A stretch of DNA of 64,000 nucleotides from Methanosarcina barkeri str. Wiesmoor (GCF_000969985.1 NZ_CP009526.1:2418001-2482000), one strand, 5' to 3'; counted from the stretch's first letter, positions 9,203 to 19,595 are shown. Notes: a model not told the origin generated them from the letters alone. Numbers and translations are program-made.

Positions 9203-10024
9203 TCAGGCAACTGTAATTCCGAACGTAACAGGGTTTTCTGGATCATCAGAAATGTAGATGTATAGTGTTTCTGAAGAACTAACATCAGCTGCGTAATCTG
9301 CCTGTATTTTCTGTTCAAAAGTAAATTTATTGTCCAGAATAATTTCATACCTGTATTGTCCCAACTCGGCATTTATTTTCGGTGAGGAAATCTTTTCCTC
9401 AGGGTTCATTGTGTAGTTTTCTTTGAACACGGACTTATTATTAAAATCAAAAATCTCAATAGACATTACATGCTTTTTGGAATCACTGTTTATGAGGAAA
9501 AATTGTAAAGGATCGATTTCCATCTTTTCCAGCCTTTCCTTTTCTTTTTCCCAATCTTGCATAAATACAATGTAAACTGTTTTGCCATTATATTTCTCAT
9601 CAGTGGGTCCAATGTTATATGTCACATTCCTGGGTTTACCCAGCCCAACAGACCCACAAAAACTGTTTTTTTGTAAATATAAGTCAGCTCTACTCTCATT
9701 ACACCCTACAACAGGTCCCGCATAAAAGTATTCATCTTCAGTGTATCTGGACGCTTCCTGGATTTCAACTTCATATTCTTCTCCCATTAATCTAAGAGAT
9801 ACATGGCCACTGTCTGCGGCTTTCCTGAATTTCTCGATATCTATGGTTACTGTTTCAAAACCGTCCCAATCTTTCGAGAACTCAAGAAAACTGCTGTTGT
9901 TAACCTCTATTTTTTGAATTATATCGTCGTCCGAGATGTCTTCGTTGCTGGAGCCAGAATAAACAGAAAAAACGGCAATCCCCAATAAAATTAATATTGC
10001 AGCGGCTAGAACTTTAAAATGCAT
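9203..10024 (-). CDS. Exported protein resembling a metalloprotease prodomain, paralogue 2
   Basis: 273 residues; same design as the gene at 8011. A signal or anchor segment (LAAAILILLGIAVFSV) is followed by FETVTIDIEKFRKAADSGHV, LMGEEYEVEIQ, GPVVGCNESRADLYL and EKYNGKTVYIVF. The C-terminal beta-rich domain is shared with the neighbour (IEIFDFNNKSV, YRYEIILDNKFTFEQ). There is no protease catalytic motif. The two genes are separated by ~217 bases and probably arose by tandem duplication. The prodomain comparison comes from memory of the family and needs a profile search. Confidence 0.7.
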   Translation of the reverse strand: MHFKVLAAAILILLGIAVFSVYSGSSNEDISDDDIIQKIEVNNSSFLEFSKDWDGFETVTIDIEKFRKAADSGHVSLRLMGEEYEVEIQEASRYTEDEYFYAGPVVGCNESRADLYLQKNSFCGSVGLGKPRNVTYNIGPTDEKYNGKTVYIVFMQDWEKEKERLEKMEIDPLQFFLINSDSKKHVMSIEIFDFNNKSVFKENYTMNPEEKISSPKINAELGQYRYEIILDNKFTFEQKIQADYAADVSSSETLYIYISDDPENPVTFGITVA

Positions 10025-10228
10025 AACATTGCCTCAAAAATTAATAAGTTAATATATGCATTTAGTAGAATGTTTATCAAATTATCTAACAAAACAAAAA
10101 AAGTTAGAATAACATAAAATATGCTATAAAGTAATAGGGGCACAAGTTAAGCGCTATTCAGCTACAGAGCTCTTTTAAAGGTTATTTTTTCAAATTAAAT
10201 TATTAAACGGTACTTTTCTTTTTGGGAG

Positions 10229-10774
10229 TTATTTCTTCAAACCTCGAAGTATGTTCTGCAGAAAGCCTTTCTTTTCAAAATACTGCTGGTGATACTCTTC
10301 GGCCATATAGAATTCCGAAACCGGCACAACCTCAGTAACTATAGGGTTCTTGAAAACCCCTGATTTTTCAAGCTTTTCTTTTGAAGCCAAAGCAGAAGCC
10401 TTTTGCTTCTCGTCATGATAAAAGATAACTGAGCGGTATTGTTTTCCAACATCAGGTCCCTGTCTGTCCTTTGTAGTGGGGTCATGGATTTTCCAGAAGA
10501 CATCAAGTAAGGTTTCATAAGACACCACTTTTGGGTCGAAAATTACCCGAACTGCTTCGGCATGCCCGGTATCAAGGGTGCAGACCTGTTCATAAGTAGG
10601 GCGTTCAAAATGCCCGCCGCTGAAGCCAACCGCAGTTGCAACTACACCTTTAACCTGTCGGAAAGCTTCTTCAATGCCCCAGAAGCAGCCTGCAGCAAAG
10701 GTTGCTTTTTTCAGGTCGCTTCCGGGATTTTCGAAATAATCAGGATTCAATTCAGCGTTTTGGTTTTCTTCCAC
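10229..10774 (-). CDS. msrA: Peptide methionine sulfoxide reductase MsrA
   Basis: 181 residues. The active site GCFWG (Cys around residue 30), [27 protein letters not shown] and [18 protein letters not shown] are diagnostic of MsrA. The enzyme reduces methionine-S-sulfoxide in proteins, repairing oxidative damage, which suits a strict anaerobe exposed to oxygen. It has no signal peptide, so it acts in the cytoplasm. It lies 22 bases downstream of the PEBP lipoprotein gene on the same strand and may be cotranscribed with it. Confidence 0.96.
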   Translation of the reverse strand: MEENQNAELNPDYFENPGSDLKKATFAAGCFWGIEEAFRQVKGVVATAVGFSGGHFERPTYEQVCTLDTGHAEAVRVIFDPKVVSYETLLDVFWKIHDPTTKDRQGPDVGKQYRSVIFYHDEKQKASALASKEKLEKSGVFKNPIVTEVVPVSEFYMAEEYHQQYFEKKGFLQNILRGLKK

Positions 10775-10796
10775 TCTTTCCCCCCCACATAAATAA

Positions 10797-11381
10797 TTAT
10801 TTTCTGCTGTATTTTCCCATCAATTCCCCTTCAGCAATAATATGCCCTATCATTTCGTTTTCGAGGCCTTTTCTTCCTGCTCCTGCTTTAAGATCCAGAT
10901 TCTTGTCCAGAGCATAGACTCGGAAGAAATACCTGTGAGTTCCTGAGGGTGGACATGGTCCTCCGTATCCTATTTTCTTGAAATCGTTTAAACCCTCAAT
11001 CCCAGGTATACTATCTTCTTCTATTTTCGCCACAGGTTCTATGTTCCAGACAATCCAGTGTGTGAATGTCTTCGTGGGAGCATCAGGATCGTCTACTATG
11101 ATTACTAAACTTTCAGCCTCTTCAGGAATGCCTTCAAATTCCAAAGGCGGATTTATATTTTGCCCATCACAGGTGTACTTTCCTGGAATACTACCATTAG
11201 ATTCAAATGCGCTGCTAGAAACCTTTATACTTTGAATATTCATGCTCTCATCCCCTTTACCGTCTTCGGGAAACTCCTTATTTACAGGCGCTCCGACTTT
11301 CTCATTTTGGACACATCCCGAAATGAAAACAATTGCTGCAAACAAGAATATCAGAACAACTGCACCGGTCTTTCTATTCAT
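10797..11381 (-). CDS. PEBP/YbhB-family lipoprotein
   Basis: About 194 residues. A lipoprotein signal ([16 protein letters not shown]) puts a lipid-modified cysteine near residue 23. A complete phosphatidylethanolamine-binding-protein domain follows: [37 protein letters not shown] and [21 protein letters not shown], the ligand-site signature DPDAP...GxHRY. The archaeal/bacterial YbhB group has unclear biochemical roles. A GTG 9 bases upstream is also possible; ATG at 11381 is chosen because it gives a normal signal peptide (MNRKTGAVV) and better spacing from the GGAG upstream. Confidence 0.9.
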   Translation of the reverse strand: MNRKTGAVVLIFLFAAIVFISGCVQNEKVGAPVNKEFPEDGKGDESMNIQSIKVSSSAFESNGSIPGKYTCDGQNINPPLEFEGIPEEAESLVIIVDDPDAPTKTFTHWIVWNIEPVAKIEEDSIPGIEGLNDFKKIGYGGPCPPSGTHRYFFRVYALDKNLDLKAGAGRKGLENEMIGHIIAEGELMGKYSRK

Positions 11382-11704
11382 AGATGGCACCAGCTCCTGA
11401 CAGCAGGAAAACTGCTCAACACTGGAATATTAAAGCTAAAAAGATATAACTTTAAGGCTTAAAGCTAAGGCTGCGCTATAATTAATCTCAAAAGACTGGT
11501 TCCTGCAGTACAGTTAGAGATCTAGGCTGAAGTGTATCCTCCTTTCAGTACTCAAATTTCAAGCAAGAAATCCGGCAGGTACGTGGTCGTCCCCTCCGCT
11601 AACCTTGTCGTAAAACCTTACATTTAAAGCCTTATATTAAATCTCCGAAGAAAAACCCTGCAGCCGTCTCGGGACCTAACTTATACCCTTATCGAAAATC
11701 AGGT
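11382..11704. other. Intergenic, possible short coding remnant
   Basis: No intact gene. On the minus strand 11559-11640 is open and reads as protein-like (FYDKVSGGDDHVPAG before a stop), but it has no start codon. It may be the last piece of a lost gene; the parent was not recognised. Confidence 0.3.
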
Positions 11705-11911
11705 TCAGTCTTCCACATCAAGAGATTGAATAATATCGTGGACTGTAAGTTCTCCTTTAGCTACGCGCTGGACAAGCGGATAGATAAATGAACAGTCATC
11801 CATTGCAGCCCAGCGTGCTTCTCCTACCCGTCTTACAACTTCGTCCATTATTTCGCCACATTTCGTGCAGTATTTTCCTTCACTCTCTGCTCCACAGCTT
11901 TCGCATTTCAT
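11705..11911 (-). CDS. Small zinc-ribbon protein
   Basis: 68 residues. Two CxxC pairs, CESC (residues 3-6) and CTKC (residues 15-18), form a rubredoxin-like zinc ribbon. An alpha-helical tail follows, with ARWAAMDDCSFIYPLVQRV and ELTVHDIIQSLDV. The tail looks like a small protein-interaction helix rather than an enzyme. Such short zinc-ribbon proteins are common in methanogens and mostly uncharacterised. It stands alone, with intergenic DNA on both sides. Confidence 0.65.
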   Translation of the reverse strand: MKCESCGAESEGKYCTKCGEIMDEVVRRVGEARWAAMDDCSFIYPLVQRVAKGELTVHDIIQSLDVED

Positions 11912-12034
11912 AAAAATTCACCCATAGCTTATGGGACCGTAGAAAATAAATAAATTATGGTAATATATGAGCATATTTGCACAGTCTGGATAAATCAGAG
12001 GCAAAAAGAGAAATGTAGGGTTTGGGCAAAGTAA

Positions 12035-12170
12035 AATTACTTTACAATTACTTTATAATTACTTTATAATTATTTTATACTTATTATACTACTGTCAACT
12101 ATAATGCCGTCAACTATACGACTGTCAACTATAAGACTGTCAACTATAATGCTGTTAACTATTAGGTTGT
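12035..12170. repeat. Degenerate short tandem arrays
   Basis: First come 4-5 copies of a 12-nt unit like ACTTTATAATTA, then 5-6 copies of a ~15-nt unit like CTGTCAACTATAATG. The rest of 11912-12306 shows no gene. Confidence 0.7.
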
Positions 12171-12306
12171 TAAAGTTGCTCAATTCGTAGATTTAATTTT
12201 TAAATTCAAGCGACAGGAAATTCGATTTATTGAATCATGCAGGAATATATACAGGCCTGATTTTTCTTGCCTGGTTTTATCTTCACCGAATGTTTCCAGA
12301 CCGCGA

Positions 12307-12595
12307 TCAAACAAGATTGGAAAGAATTTTTTCGATTTCCTCAACTCCCTGAACTCTTTACAGTCATATATTCTCTGCCGCGTCCCTCTGTACCCCTAGC
12401 TCAAGTTCTACCTCTCTTTTGATCTGAGGCTGAGCCCAGACGAAAGCTTCTGGATTTTTGGAATTGTATCAAAAGTTTTCAAGAGAGCAAGACCCACTGT
12501 ATCATTTGCGACCACATCCGAACTTGCCAGTACAATGTCGGAATCCCTATTAATTTCAAGTCCTCCTGCAAGTTCCACTGCCACACTATGGATTC
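12307..12595 (-). pseudogene. Decayed C-terminal part of a DUF362-family protein
   Basis: Three minus-strand frames join into one recognisable tail. The first piece reads VAVELAGGLEINRDSDIVLA then SSDVVANDTVGLALL (around 12595-12450). A frameshift follows, then WAQPQIKREVELELGVQRDA (12441-12375). A stop and another shift follow, then VQGVEEIEKILSNLV and the final stop at 12307. The SSDxVAxDTVG and WAQPQIKRAxELG patterns are those of DUF362 (iron-sulfur flavoprotein-associated) proteins. At least two frameshifts and one nonsense codon show it is dead. A 22-bp tandem duplication lies just upstream at 12621-12665. Confidence 0.7.
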
Positions 12596-12874
12596 AAAGG
12601 TGTCTTTTTTCTTGAAAGCCCAACAATTACCATACTCAAAACCAACAATTACCATACTCAAAAACACCCATAGGATAATATATAACCAGAAATATAAAAA
12701 TATAGTTAGGCATCTAAAAACAGGAAGCTCGTAAGCTTCCAAAACAGTTACAAATCAAAAATAATAAAATAAAAAATGTAACTATTCAGAAACTTTCATT
12801 CCAGGTTATACTTCCTGTGAATGGGATCGCGCCAATCTGCAGGGAATGAAAGGGTAGAAATTGCAATAGGGGGA

Positions 12875-14074
12875 TTACTGGTTAAGTTTACACTCACACA
12901 TTTCTATAAGCGCCCCTTCTCCAATCCTTGAGCCGCGTGCAATAAGCATATCTCCTGCCTGAACAACTGTATTTCCTTTCGGAGCATAGACCCAGCGGTC
13001 AGCCCTTTTGATTGCCATTACGTGCAGCCCGGTTTCGGTCTCAAGCTTCAATTCAGAAAAAGTCTTTCCGACTATAGGAGAACATTTCTCGACCTGGAGC
13101 CTGGTTATAACCTCTTCGGAGTTTCTGACCGCAAGGGTGATAATGGGGTGAAGTTCTATGTCCCTGAGTACGGTATCCGCAATTCCGTAGGCAGCGTCGG
13201 AAATAGCTTCAGAGGCACTTGCAAGGTGCAGGATTCCCCTGAGCATGTTCACATCCTCAAAATGCTTTGCGGTTTCAAGCACCCAGTGCTGAAGTTCATA
13301 TTTCATAGAGTCCATTTCGGACTCCAGGGCACTAACCTCATACGCTATATCTTCGTTATCAAAAAGAATAGCAGAGTATGCAAGCCCTACCGAGAGTTCG
13401 GACATATTCTTCATATCCACGATAATATCCACGGCATGCTCAAGGTCTTTCAAAAGCTTATCGTGCTCGATCTCCTTTGGTACGAATTTCTTTGTTGTGG
13501 CCATCTCGAAAAATAGCGTGACTCCTTCATCATGACCTCTGGCAATCAAAACATCTCCCTGCCGGAGGCGAGTTTCTTTGTCAGGGTCATAAATCCAGTC
13601 CTCATTTCTCCTGATAGCAATAATCCACATGCCTGTCTCGATATCAAGTTCGAGGTCGCCAAGCGTACGTCCTGACATTGAAGATTCTGCGGCAACTGTT
13701 GCCCTGACTATGGTCTCTTCCGCTTCCCTGAGAGCAACTTTCAGTTCCATCGGAATTCCCATGTTCATGAGAACTATCTTGGCAATATCGCCTGCAGCGT
13801 TAGCGATATTTTCCGAACACGCAGCAACCTGTAAAACTCCCAGGAGGCCTTCGGCCTCATCAACCCTGCGTGTGCTTAACATCGCGGCCATCTTAATGTG
13901 ATAATCGAGGGTATCCATCTTATCTTCAAGATTGAGTACCTCTTCTGCAACATCCTCATCATCGTAAATCATTGCAGAGTATGCAAGGTCTACCATGAGT
14001 TCGGAAGTATCCTTCATCTCAGTCAAAAGATCCTTGAGGTTCTTTGGACTGTATCTGAATTCTTTAGGGAACAT
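12875..14074 (-). CDS. PhoU-like/TrkA_C double-repeat protein, probable regulator of the MgtE-type transporters
   Basis: 399 residues made of two similar halves. Each half has a helical PhoU-like part (LKDLLTEMKDTSELMVDLAY and LEHAVDIIVDMKNMSELSVG) followed by a TrkA_C/RCK C-terminal domain (GMWIIAIRRNEDWIYDPDKE, RQGDVLIARG; and LHVMAIKRADRWVYAPKGN, AGDMLIARG). TrkA_C domains bind small ligands and regulate ion channels or transporters. There is no membrane segment. It lies ~160 bases downstream of two MgtE-like membrane genes on the same strand, a linkage that suggests it gates or senses divalent-cation transport. Confidence 0.85.
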   Translation of the reverse strand: MFPKEFRYSPKNLKDLLTEMKDTSELMVDLAYSAMIYDDEDVAEEVLNLEDKMDTLDYHIKMAAMLSTRRVDEAEGLLGVLQVAACSENIANAAGDIAKIVLMNMGIPMELKVALREAEETIVRATVAAESSMSGRTLGDLELDIETGMWIIAIRRNEDWIYDPDKETRLRQGDVLIARGHDEGVTLFFEMATTKKFVPKEIEHDKLLKDLEHAVDIIVDMKNMSELSVGLAYSAILFDNEDIAYEVSALESEMDSMKYELQHWVLETAKHFEDVNMLRGILHLASASEAISDAAYGIADTVLRDIELHPIITLAVRNSEEVITRLQVEKCSPIVGKTFSELKLETETGLHVMAIKRADRWVYAPKGNTVVQAGDMLIARGSRIGEGALIEMCECKLNQ

Positions 14075-14233
14075 GGTCTCTAGATCAACTCTACCTTATG
14101 CTGGTGTGTATGAGTATATACTTAATAGTAATTATTAATTATTAATATTTGATAACTCAGGTTCTAAGAACCTGGCTGGAATCTAATAAACTAATAATTA
14201 GAACTGGCATTTAATTAAAATATTAAAACTTTT

Positions 14234-14812
14234 TTATAAAATTTTTAATAAGTAAAGGGCTATCAAAATTCCTGTAACTCCAACGAGATCTCCAAGGCTT
14301 GCTATGAAAGGAATGACCGTATCATCTGGATCGATCCCAAATCTGTGGGAAATAAAGGCGATGGCAACTGTTGCAGAATACACGACGGCAAGTTCTACGA
14401 TAACGGCAATGAGGCTGATTTCCAGAATGGTGAGATAAGGCATCCCAAACCCAAGGAAACTGCTTGCCAGAAAGACCAGTACGCTGACCGAAATTGACGA
14501 AACAAATCCGACAATTGCAGCTGCAATAACACTATTGTGTACGACCGGATTACTCCTGAGATTATCTCCAAGCCCCATATGGAAAGCAGACGAAAGCCTG
14601 GCTCCAAGCATGCTGCCAGTATCCCCTCCGATCTTGATGAGGGAAGGAATAAGAATCAGTATCGCTGGCATCGATATAAGGCTTTTTTCCCTTGAGTTCA
14701 GGATCTGCCCCACAAAAATTCCCATCACACATGTAACTATAAGTACTGGTAGCCCGCGCTGAATGATACCGCTTATTGTGTAGTAAGGAGTCTGTTGCCT
14801 TGTTTTTTTCAA
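14234..14812 (-). CDS. MgtE/SLC41-like divalent cation transporter, second half
   Basis: 192 residues, about five membrane segments. The MgtE-family pore motifs are GGDTGSMLGARLSSAFHMG and FGIDPDDTVIPFIASLGDLVG; conserved acidic residues in the latter coordinate Mg2+ in MgtE. It lacks the cytosolic N and CBS domains of bacterial MgtE. Its start overlaps the stop of the upstream paralogue (14809) by four bases, so the two are translationally coupled and probably pair as a pseudodimer. The metal is most likely Mg2+, but Co2+ or others are not excluded. Confidence 0.85.
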   Translation of the reverse strand: MKKTRQQTPYYTISGIIQRGLPVLIVTCVMGIFVGQILNSREKSLISMPAILILIPSLIKIGGDTGSMLGARLSSAFHMGLGDNLRSNPVVHNSVIAAAIVGFVSSISVSVLVFLASSFLGFGMPYLTILEISLIAVIVELAVVYSATVAIAFISHRFGIDPDDTVIPFIASLGDLVGVTGILIALYLLKIL

Positions 14813-15435
14813 AGCATCACCACCAGTTTTGCCGAGAGGAAAAGCATGAGCATAGAAACAATATCTCCGATAGTTGCAATCGAAGGTGTAACAACATTAT
14901 CAGGATCAAAACCAAATCTGAACATTCCTACGGCAAGCAGAGTTGCAACAAAAGAAAGAATTAGTCCGGAAGTAAAAGCTGATATCACGCAAATAAGGGT
15001 AAGTTTAAAGACCCCGGCACTTTCAAAGCCCAGAGCAAGGGTTACAAAGTGCCCGAGGATTCCGAGAATAAAAGCGGTAATAACGCTTAAGATCAGGGAA
15101 CCGGAGATATTATTCATGAGTTCGGGGTTATGCCTGTCGAGCTCTGTAACTAGCCCCAGATGAATCGCACTGCCAAGCCTTGAGCCAAGGGTAGAAGAAA
15201 TATTTCCCCTGAGTCCGAGCACACCGGGATAGATCACAATTAATCCCGGTACCATCTCAAGTTCTTTTGTCATTCCCGAAAATATAATTCCTGCAGCTAC
15301 TCCCCCAACAGTAGCAATAAGTTCAAAAGGCAACGCCTCACGTACTATTGATGAAACACTCGCATACTCGCTCAGGTATTTATCAATATACTGGGACTCG
15401 AAAAGATCTTCATCCCTGTGAGACTCTGAGGGCAT
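14809..15435 (-). CDS. MgtE/SLC41-like divalent cation transporter, first half
   Basis: 208 residues: a short hydrophilic N-terminus (to ~residue 35), then about five membrane segments. The family motifs are LRGNISSTLGSRLGSAIHLG and FGFDPDNVVTPSIATIGDIV. It is a paralogue of the following gene, with which it overlaps by four bases. Two unlike MgtE half-size genes side by side, plus a TrkA_C/PhoU protein, form a compact cation transport locus. No M-box riboswitch or other leader was recognised upstream. Confidence 0.85.
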   Translation of the reverse strand: MPSESHRDEDLFESQYIDKYLSEYASVSSIVREALPFELIATVGGVAAGIIFSGMTKELEMVPGLIVIYPGVLGLRGNISSTLGSRLGSAIHLGLVTELDRHNPELMNNISGSLILSVITAFILGILGHFVTLALGFESAGVFKLTLICVISAFTSGLILSFVATLLAVGMFRFGFDPDNVVTPSIATIGDIVSMLMLFLSAKLVVML

Positions 15436-15625
15436 GCGGTTGTATTATACACTAATAATATTAAAACAATCGCTAACTTCAGAAAAAAGTCTATCTAAAA
15501 ATGTTTATCCTTTGGGCTCACGAAACTGGACAATAAATTAAATAATGTTGAATCCCAACCAGTTCAATCAGTTTATTCGGTTTCCGGAAAAAAGATAAAT
15601 AACTTGCAGCCGTTACCTTATATAC

Positions 15626-15856
15626 ATGGTAGTAGGGATCACAATGATAAACGTGTTGCCAGGTTATGAAAAGGCAGCATACCGAGAATTGAAGAACATC
15701 GAGGGAATTAAGGATGTTTACCATGTCTTTGGGGAGTATGACTTTGTAATAATAATAGATGTTGAAGACATGAATATCCTGAATGATGTGGTAGATAGAA
15801 TCAGGGAAAGCGAAACCGTAATAACCACCAAGACAATTGTCGGAGCAGAACTTTAA
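15626..15856 (+). CDS. Stand-alone RAM (Lrp/AsnC ligand-binding) domain protein
   Basis: 76 residues forming only the regulation-of-amino-acid-metabolism fold: a first strand (VVGITMINVLPGYE), a helix (AAYRELKNIEGI), then DVYHVFGEYDFVIIIDVED and a final strand. There is no helix-turn-helix. Stand-alone RAM proteins bind amino acids and can join Lrp/AsnC oligomers. Start choice: ATG at 15626 keeps the first beta strand whole. A TATA-like TTATATAC sits directly before it, however, which would better suit initiation near 15644 and a leaderless ATG there. The start is therefore uncertain by six codons. Confidence 0.8.
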   Translation: MVVGITMINVLPGYEKAAYRELKNIEGIKDVYHVFGEYDFVIIIDVEDMNILNDVVDRIRESETVITTKTIVGAEL

Positions 15857-16521
15857 TTCTCCTGCTTAAAAATTAGCGCATCTTGGTCAGGATAAAACAG
15901 AAGGAACGAAAAAACAAAAGCAATATATTTTTTAGCAGGTCCTGGCTTTTTACCTTAACCTTTTATTGAGGATCAAACTGGTGAAAGTTCTTCTTTTAAA
16001 AAATGTTTCGATAGATTAAATCTGCTTGAAACAATTAGAGATGCAGAAAAATGTATTAATAAGCATATTTGTGTTATGTTTATAAAGTTAGTTTTTATAA
16101 TATGAAACTGTTTCCCTGTGTTAAAATGATATTTTTTATGCTGTGAAACTATTTTCCTATATTTTAACAGATCCTTTAAAAAAATATGAGATTATTAAAC
16201 TCTACCACGTAAGGAAGCCAAAATACATAAAATAGACAAAAGGTATGCTGTTGTCAAAAATAGTGGAACACTAAAACATTAAAGTGCTAAAACATTAAAG
16301 TGCTAGAAAAATAAAAGACCCGGATAGCAGGACATTAAACCAGTTAACACTAGATAACAGCAAAACGCTAAAATCGCAAAGCACTAGAATAGCAAAATGC
16401 TAAAACAGTATAACTAACAATGGGATTACTTTTAAGGTAAAATTCCTGCTTTAGGTGTGTGTAAAAGAATATTTAAAGCAGTATAAAGTTACATTGATTT
16501 TTCAACCTGAGGTAAATTTTC
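15857..16521. other. Intergenic before top6B with degenerate short repeats
   Basis: No gene. 16260-16420 holds loosely repeated AAAGTGCTAAAACATT-like units. A GAGGTAA Shine-Dalgarno lies at about 16508-16514, and TATA-like TATAAAG near 16480 could start the top6BA mRNA. Confidence 0.5.
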
Positions 16522-18387
16522 ATGGAATTCACCATTGCAGAAGAACTTGCCAAAAATCAAAAGTCAATAAGCGTTGCAGAATTTTTTGAAAAAAACAGGC
16601 AGATCCTGGGTTTTGACTCGGCTCCCCGAAGCCTCATAACAACTGTAAAAGAAGCTGTTGACAATGCCCTGGACGCCTGTGAGGAAGCAGGAATTCTGCC
16701 CGATATTCTTGTCCAGATTGAAAGAACCGGACAGGACTATGTAACTGTTATTATAGAAGATAACGGACCAGGAATTATAAAAGAGCAAATCCCCAAAGTT
16801 TTTGCAAAGCTTCTCTATGGTTCCAGGTTTCATGCTCTTAAGCAAAGCAGGGGACAGCAGGGAATAGGAATTTCCGCAGCCGTCCTCTATGCCCAGATGA
16901 CTGCGGGCAAGCAGACGAAAATCCTCTCCAAAACCGGCTCCGGTAACCCTGCACATTATTACGAGCTTATGATCAATACCAGCACGAATGAACCAGACAT
17001 CCTGAAAGACGAGATAAGGGACTGGTTCCGCCCACATGGGACCCAGATCGAGCTGGAAATGAAGGCTGCCTACGTAAAAGGAAGAAGGCAGTCCATTTCC
17101 GAGTACCTCAAAGCTACTGCAATTGTGAATCCACATGCAAGAATTACCCTTATAGAACCTGACGGCAATGAGGAGGTTTTTGAAAGAGCCACGGATAAGA
17201 TGCCCAAGCCAGCCGAAGAAATCCTGCCTCATCCTGAAGGTATAGAACTTGGCACTCTAATGAAGATGCTCCATTACACTGAGCGCCAGAAACTTGCCCC
17301 ATTTCTTCGCTACTCTTTTTGCAAAATTGGGTTGTTAACTGCCGAGGAAATCTGCAAAGCTTCAGGGCTTGACCCTGAGATCGACCCTCATGCTCTTGGC
17401 CGCCATGAAGCGAGAAAGCTAATTGAGGCTTTTGAGAAGGTAAAGATCATGTCTCCTCCCACGGACTGTCTTTCCCCAATAGGAGAAGAGCTGATTTACA
17501 GGGGGCTTGAAAAAGAAACAAATGTGGATTTCATTGCCACAAGCACCCGAAAACCCGCAGTATATTCAGGAAATCCTTTTGTGGTGGAAGTGGGACTCGC
17601 TTACGGAGGAAAACTTCCAAAAGAAGAAAAGATCAGTATAATGCGTTTTGCTAACCGTGTGCCTTTGCTTTACCAGCAGGGAGGCTGTGTAACCACACAT
17701 GCCGTAGAAGACATTAAATGGAAACAATATGGCTTAAACCAGCCCGGAGGAGGAGTTCCTGTAGGCCCGGCTATCCTCTTGATCCATGTTGCTTCTATTA
17801 ACGTGCCTTTCACTTCAGAATCAAAAGATGCTATTGCTGACATTCCTGTAATCAAGGACGAGATCGACCTCGCGATCAAGGATGTTGCAAGAAAGCTCAA
17901 GCACTATCTGAGCAAGCAGAGCAACCTCAAGAAGCGCCGGGAAAAAGAGATTATCATTACAAAAGTACTCCCTAAAATGGCTGTAAAGGTTGCTAATATC
18001 CTGGAAAAAGATGTCCCGGACATTAATCCTGTCGTTGCAAAAATTATGGGAAACCTGCTTGTACACAGAAAAGTGAAGAGAAACGAGGATGGGACTGCAG
18101 ACGTTGTAATAAAAGTCAAGAATTTCGGGACCTCTGCATATGCTTTCAAAGTTCATGAGATGCTGCCCTGTACGATCCTCGGAGCAAAGCCCGAACCAAA
18201 GGTTGTGACTTTGGGCAATGATTACGATTATGTATGGGATATCTCAGCAGCAGCTGGGTCTTCAAAGGTGCTCAGCTACAGGATAGAATCTACAACCGAT
18301 AAAGAACTTGGAACATTTCCTGACCTTGTTGTGGAAGGACTTGAAGAAGAGCTTGTAACCGGGGCAAAAGCCTTTAAGGGGGTATAA
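16522..18387 (+). CDS. top6B: DNA topoisomerase VI subunit B (ATPase)
   Basis: 621 residues, normal for archaeal Top6B. GHKL ATPase motifs: [15 protein letters not shown] (metal/ATP-binding Asn), IEDNGPGI and [20 protein letters not shown]. The central H2TH and transducer parts are present, ending in the C-terminal domain seen in euryarchaeal homologues. As an A2B2 complex with Top6A it relaxes and decatenates DNA by ATP-driven strand passage. A GAGGTAA Shine-Dalgarno precedes ATG 16522. The stop is one base before the top6A start, so the pair is an operon. Confidence 0.97.
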   Translation: MEFTIAEELAKNQKSISVAEFFEKNRQILGFDSAPRSLITTVKEAVDNALDACEEAGILPDILVQIERTGQDYVTVIIEDNGPGIIKEQIPKVFAKLLYGSRFHALKQSRGQQGIGISAAVLYAQMTAGKQTKILSKTGSGNPAHYYELMINTSTNEPDILKDEIRDWFRPHGTQIELEMKAAYVKGRRQSISEYLKATAIVNPHARITLIEPDGNEEVFERATDKMPKPAEEILPHPEGIELGTLMKMLHYTERQKLAPFLRYSFCKIGLLTAEEICKASGLDPEIDPHALGRHEARKLIEAFEKVKIMSPPTDCLSPIGEELIYRGLEKETNVDFIATSTRKPAVYSGNPFVVEVGLAYGGKLPKEEKISIMRFANRVPLLYQQGGCVTTHAVEDIKWKQYGLNQPGGGVPVGPAILLIHVASINVPFTSESKDAIADIPVIKDEIDLAIKDVARKLKHYLSKQSNLKKRREKEIIITKVLPKMAVKVANILEKDVPDINPVVAKIMGNLLVHRKVKRNEDGTADVVIKVKNFGTSAYAFKVHEMLPCTILGAKPEPKVVTLGNDYDYVWDISAAAGSSKVLSYRIESTTDKELGTFPDLVVEGLEEELVTGAKAFKGV

Positions 18388-18388
18388 A

Positions 18389-19498
18389 ATGGCCAGAAAA
18401 ATAAGTAATAAAAAAACTCAGAGAGATCTCCTGGCAAGAGAAAAGCTGTTTGAGCTTGCAGAGAAGATTTACAACCAGTTCGAAAATGAAGTTGTCCCAA
18501 GCATCAGCCTTCCAAGCCGGACAAAATCAAATCTAGAATACTCCAATGAGAGTGATGTTTGGGTCTATGGAGGCCGGGAAAGCGAGAGGAGTGCAAAAAC
18601 CGTAAAAGGGGCATTCCAGCTCCTGAAAACTACTTACGCCACCGAGTTCCTTATAAACGAGCACCTTGCCCAGAGCCGCGGTTCAACGCTTCGAGAACTT
18701 TACTATATTTCAGAAGGCTGGGAAGCTGCGAAATTCAAAGAACAGGCTGAGAGCGACCGTCTGATCGAAGACCTTGAACTCCTTACAAACCTTCAGAGAG
18801 AGTATTTCCATATGCGCCCTGAAGAAGACGGAGCTACCATGTTCGGGCCTATTGAAATTACAGAGCAGACAAATCGTGGAGAACGGAATATTCACTGCCA
18901 GAAAGACGTGGGGGAAGGAGGGTACCAGATCCCCTTCAATGTGGAAAATATCGAATTCAAAGCCCATGATGCAAGCATGATTATTGCCATAGAAACCGGT
19001 GGTATGTACGCACGTTTGATGGAAAACGGGTTTGACGAAGCTTACAATGCGATTCTTGTCCACCTCAAAGGTCAGCCTGCCCGTTCAACACGCAGGATTA
19101 TCAAGCGCATGAACGAGGAATTAGGTATCCCTGTAGCCGTTTTTACGGACGGCGATCCCTGGTCCTACAGGATCTATGCCTCGGTTGCCTACGGGGCTAT
19201 AAAAAGTGCTCATCTTTCGGAATTTATGGCAACTCCCGCAGCCAAGTTTCTTGGCCTTCAGCCCTCGGATATAGTCGAGTATGAACTCTCGACCGACAAG
19301 CTTACAGAACAGGATATAAATGCGCTGCGTAGCGAACTTTCCGATCCGCGTTTTGAATCCGACTACTGGAAAGAACAAATCCAGCTCCAGCTCGATATAG
19401 GAAAAAAGGCCGAACAGCAGGCTTTTGCAGGTAAAGGCCTTAACTTTGTAACCGAGGTATACCTGCCCAATAGGCTCAAAGAAATGGGTATGCTGTAA
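18389..19498 (+). CDS. top6A: DNA topoisomerase VI subunit A (Spo11-like cleavage subunit)
   Basis: 369 residues. The winged-helix part contains the catalytic tyrosine in [11 protein letters not shown] (Tyr 105/106). The Toprim domain has the metal-binding glutamate in [12 protein letters not shown] and [16 protein letters not shown]. It cuts both DNA strands with 2-base overhangs through 5'-phosphotyrosyl links, working with Top6B. AAGGGGGT just before the start, and the one-base gap to top6B, indicate coupled translation. A 14-nt tandem repeat begins directly after its stop. Confidence 0.97.
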   Translation: MARKISNKKTQRDLLAREKLFELAEKIYNQFENEVVPSISLPSRTKSNLEYSNESDVWVYGGRESERSAKTVKGAFQLLKTTYATEFLINEHLAQSRGSTLRELYYISEGWEAAKFKEQAESDRLIEDLELLTNLQREYFHMRPEEDGATMFGPIEITEQTNRGERNIHCQKDVGEGGYQIPFNVENIEFKAHDASMIIAIETGGMYARLMENGFDEAYNAILVHLKGQPARSTRRIIKRMNEELGIPVAVFTDGDPWSYRIYASVAYGAIKSAHLSEFMATPAAKFLGLQPSDIVEYELSTDKLTEQDINALRSELSDPRFESDYWKEQIQLQLDIGKKAEQQAFAGKGLNFVTEVYLPNRLKEMGML

Positions 19499-19500
19499 CG

Positions 19501-19595
19501 CCCGAGTTCCGTCACCCGAGTTCCGTCACCCGAGTCTCGTCACCCGAGTCCCGTCTCGGGAGGACGGAGCCCTTTTCGCTTCGCTCAAGAGGGCT
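19501..19595 (+). repeat. Four-copy 14-nt tandem array and hairpins after top6A
   Basis: The unit CCCGAGTTCCGTCA, with variants, repeats four times straight after the top6A stop. The last copy folds (CCCGAG 19543-19548/CTCGGG 19555-19560). A second hairpin follows: AGCCCTTTT 19568-19576/AAGAGGGCT 19587-19595. It is GC-rich against an AT-rich background. A 3' end or terminator role is likely. Confidence 0.7.

Noticed and set aside
12479-12742. 87-codon minus-strand ORF
   Set aside because: It is an off-frame reading of the DUF362 remnant, caused by its frameshifts, and has no domain of its own.
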